From contig JBITNC010000001.1 in the NCBI GenBank assembly GCA_050084985.1, positions 43,524,001 to 43,588,000 of the forward strand: 64,000 bases of DNA, read 5' to 3'. The translations under genes were made by a program, and so were the position numbers. How positions within the stretch are numbered: position 1 is the stretch's first letter; each line of letters begins with the position of its first letter. The notes beneath the pieces are model-generated. The model worked only from the letters and a program-made list of their open reading frames with translations, was not told the DNA's origin and did not search any database. This document shows positions 60,961 to 64,000 of the stretch, piece after piece. The DNA is from Nageia nagi. Taxonomy: Eukaryota > Pinophyta.

Positions 60961-62829
60961 TATTTATTTGTGGTCACTCATGCATCATTAAATACTAAAA
61001 AGCTAAAAACCTAAAAACATAATGGTCTTAATCATCAAACAACTTCTATCAATGTCTTGTATCATCTCATATATTTTCATAATTCCATCATATTGTGGCT
61101 TGTCATGTGATTTTGCTTTTTGTTTGTTTTACATATGCTTATTTGGAAAGGATTACTATTTTGTCTATATTAAATAGTTTCTAGAGTTACTTTTTGCATC
61201 ACTTGTTCAAGCTCATCAAGCTTTGATCAAGGTATTTTGGAGATAATACTTTGATAGTTTCTTTCTTTTAGTGTTTCCTACTTTTTTTGGGAATACAAGG
61301 ACCATAATCACTTGATTCTTTGTATCACTTTCTCTACTTATCAACACTTATTATTTTTATGTACATATTTTATTTTGTATTTTCTTTGCATATGTATGGT
61401 CTTGGAACCATTATACGTCATCTCTTTCCTAGTATGGTTAGAGCTAGGGCATGTATTACACATTAAGTTAGATATCAGTTATAAACCTCTTTGCTATGCT
61501 CATTAAATTTGCTCATTGTATATAATTATTACTAATATTTCATTGTCTTATTTTGTATCACTTGGATTGGGTCCATTGAATGGAACTTTATTTCTATTAT
61601 TGTGAAAAGGTTTTGAATAAGAGTACATTCAACATATTAAAATGGAATTCAGCCCCAAAAATCCTACATCATAACATCATGTTTATATGCATAGATTGGT
61701 CAATTATAATTCTTCTATGAGTTTAATTTATGGCTTCATCTTGAGCATGAGATTTTTTTGCTTATTGATTCCTAAGTATATAACTTTATGTGGTGTTTTA
61801 ACATGGTCACTTTGATGTTGTCTAGTTTTATACTTTACATTTCTTATGTTTCTTTATATTGCTTTAGTTATATTACCTTTTAGGTCAATTGATTTTAAGG
61901 TGTGAGTATGTTTGATTAGTTTTCATATTTGGCATTTTGTATTTTTCATCTTCTATAATTTGGTTTATTCTTTATCTTTTTTTAAAATGTTTAAACACAA
62001 ACTTTTCAATACGTTTAGTGTTTTATTACTTGATCCTTATTTGTAGTTATCCTATATTCTTTGGGATCAATTTGTTATTCACTTTTCCTTGTTTTAAACT
62101 ATATTGTCTTGTGCTTTGCCATGTTTCTATGCTTTGTCTTACTTATCTTAATATATATTGTTAAAACCAATATATTTTGTACTTACAAATATCTAGTTGC
62201 TTATTCTACTTTGCTTCTTTGATTATCTTATTATTCACATACATTTATTTTTCTTTGTTATAACATTTTATTATGATCATATTTTGATTGTTGCTTGTTA
62301 ATGACATATTGTATTGGGTATACATTTGTGCATTCATTACAACTTATAATTTGGCAAAATTTATGTTTCATATTTACATTTATTTTATTTTATTATACAA
62401 CATATTGTTAAAAAAACATCATCCATAACAATACATGATTTAAAATAACATAAAAATATAATATGTTTTAATCATAAATAAATTTCCTTCAAAATTTTAA
62501 ACATTCACAAATGATATAATCACATACTGATCTATTCACATGCACATAAATATAAAAAACATAATAATATTATGCATCATCTAAATTTAAAAGCTAAACC
62601 ATTAAAAAACTATAACAACATAAACATGCAAGTCTAACAAGCATAAACATCGCATAAAATCATAAAAAGGCATGGAACTATAAAAAAATAATGCATAAGT
62701 TAATATCAAAATATCCATGTGGTACAACAAGTCACCTCTTACAACATTTGAGTCAAAAAATAATATAGGTCTATCAAATGTACATCATGTACTCCTTTAA
62801 ATAACATAAAAACACAAGCATAAAAATCA
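60961..62829 (+). other. TE-C 3' non-coding region
   Basis: T-rich on the plus strand to about 62390, then abruptly A/C-rich to about 62830, with no protein match. TE-B has the same A-rich segment just outside its antisense ORF. Confidence 0.5.
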
Positions 62830-63650
62830 ATCTCCTTGCCTAAAGGAAGAGGGTGAAGATCCATGGTAGGAGGAGGTGGTCATGTGTAGGCTTTGACTCA
62901 TGTTATAGGCCCTATGTGACCTACTTTGGGACCTACCACTCCATGTATAGGATAACTCTAACACATCTAGGATAGGTAGTCTATGTTGTAGGAACTCAAT
63001 CTCATATATTTGTATGCATTGATGTAGTCCTTATATCTGTAAGCCTAATCCATCTATACTTTTTCTAGGGAGTGCTCCCTTTATTGGCTAGATATGAGTT
63101 GCAAATATAGGCTTTGTACCTATTTTTCTAGCTCAATTATACTTTGTACTTCCTCATTATCACCCATCTAGGGTCCCCTCCTATATCATGTATCAATATA
63201 TCTACAGGTGATCCCATATCTACTATTGGAGGTGAAGGATATATTTTCTACCTCACTCAATGTTGAAGGGGATACTCCTCCTCCTTTGCTCCCTTGCTAA
63301 CTCCCCCTCCTATTATCAATCCCCCAATTAGTTCGATTAAGGGTGCTAGATGAGCCATCTAAGATTGCTACCATGTCTCATACCCAACATGGTCCTAACA
63401 TCATCTCTTGCAACTAGTACCTTTATATCATTTATTGTATCCCATATCTTATGGTATGGGATTTGGGGTCTATCATCTTGAACTTGTATGCATTTATATC
63501 CTAGTGGAATTAGGGTACATCTTATGTGAACCCAAACTATTGGTTCATCTTGTCATACTCTATAAAATCTTTAATAAACTTGGTTTTCATCCCATACAAG
63601 GCCCCTATTGTAGGACTTCATATCATATATCAAGCACTTATATAATAATT
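62830..63650 (-). pseudogene. Probable antisense ORF remnant of TE-C (C-terminal part)
   Basis: The base composition changes to coding-like on the minus strand, with pieces such as ELEKVQSLYLQLISSQ-like helical sequence near 63060-63170. By position (downstream of INT, after an A-rich block) it corresponds to the C-terminal part of the TE-B PMD ORF. I did not see the PMD core itself, which would lie further right. The assignment rests mainly on synteny with TE-B. Confidence 0.35.
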
Positions 63651-63676
63651 TATATATATATATATATATATATATA
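63651..63676. repeat. (TA)n microsatellite
   Basis: An alternating T/A run of 26 bases. Confidence 0.9.
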
Positions 63677-64000
63677 ATACATGACATCTATTGGATGAGC
63701 ATGAGACCATCAACCCACATACTATTATGCCAAACATATCACATAAGGTAGGTCTTGGTAGGGCTTATTGAACATCATGTATGCATCATTGTTTATATCA
63801 TAGGGAAGACCTCAAGGTCTCTCCACATTGATATGCTCCCATCCCCACACTTAGAAGAATAAATAGTGTAATATCCCCAAAACTCACAAAATGCGATTTT
63901 TGTTAAAGTGTAATATTCCAAAGTTGAAATATCACTACTTAGGAATTTATATATATTTTTATATTCTTCTATCTAGCTCAATTCAAATTGAATCTGCAAA
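63677..64000. other. Right edge, unassigned
   Basis: No protein match. The word GTGTAATATYCC occurs at 63867 and again at 63908, but no boundary can be drawn from it. Confidence 0.3.

Larger units (their letters stand above)
43741..64000 (+). mobile_element. TE-C: Tat-like Ty3/gypsy element, 5' truncated, runs off the window
   Basis: A relative of TE-B with the same PR, linker, RT, RH, aRNH, INT order. It starts within PR because the copia fragment abuts it, and no LTR or gag is seen. TE-D interrupts it between RH and aRNH. The right side extends to the window edge and seems to enter the region of an antisense ORF, as in TE-B. All frames are decayed. Confidence 0.8.

Noticed and set aside
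61312-62164. Hydrophobic plus-strand frames resembling membrane proteins
   Set aside because: The DNA is T-rich, which yields Phe/Leu/Tyr-rich frames by chance; no start context or family match.
63860-63920. Two TGTAATATYCC words resembling the TE-D LTR start
   Set aside because: No polypurine tract or second copy of downstream LTR sequence is visible before the window ends.
1-64000. tRNA, rRNA, CRISPR arrays or bacterial-type operons
   Set aside because: No cloverleaf with conserved boxes, no rRNA-like blocks and no regular spacer array were found; all context is plant retroelement DNA.

Overview
The window reads as seed-plant nuclear DNA, probably from a large, repeat-bloated genome such as a gymnosperm. 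It is strongly AT-rich, holds one recognisable host-gene exon, and is otherwise filled with old, nested, stop-riddled retroelements. The plant assignment rests on plant-type Ty3/gypsy (Tat-like) and Ty1/copia proteins, a plant mobile domain, plant PLS-type PPR motifs and a VID27/DEM-type C-terminus. The gymnosperm suggestion is inference from how old and well retained the dead elements are.

Layout. 1-3.3 kb: a long probable intron, then the terminal exon of a VID27/DEM-like gene on the plus strand. 3.3-6.8 kb: AT-rich intergenic DNA with several short tandem repeats. 6.8-8.33 kb and 41.08-42.0 kb: the two halves of one minus-strand LINE, C-terminal half on the left and N-terminal half on the right. 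The LINE is split by TE-A (8334-41076), a Ty3/gypsy element with two 1.94 kb LTRs. TE-A is itself split in gag by TE-B (10970-29968), a Tat-like Ty3/gypsy element. TE-B carries Gag, PR, RT, RNase H, a second archaeal-type RNase H (aRNH) and integrase. Downstream of integrase it has a sense ORF remnant and an antisense plant-mobile-domain (PMD) ORF. TE-A has another domain order (PR, RNase H-like, RT-RH, INT), followed by a long sense extra ORF remnant with a coiled coil.

42.3-43.74 kb: the 5' end of a Ty1/copia element (LTR end, tRNA-Met-type PBS, gag, start of PR). It is joined abruptly to TE-C, a relative of TE-B that starts inside PR and runs off the right edge. TE-C is split between RNase H and aRNH by TE-D (46744-59037). 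TE-D has 1.2 kb LTRs, a 5 bp target duplication AAAAG, a decayed tRNA-Met-type PBS and a PPT. I see no pol domains in it, so it looks like a non-autonomous (LARD-like) element. Its interior holds a scrambled, tandemly amplified array of pentatricopeptide-repeat (PPR) gene fragments. After TE-D, TE-C resumes with aRNH and integrase and ends in a region that seems to carry the same antisense ORF as TE-B.

Nothing here looks like an intact mobile element: every pol is broken by stops and frameshifts. Many of the stops fit C-to-T decay of methylated CAG/CAA codons. No tRNA, rRNA or CRISPR was seen. Coordinates of decayed domains are approximate, and alignments and divergences were judged by eye.
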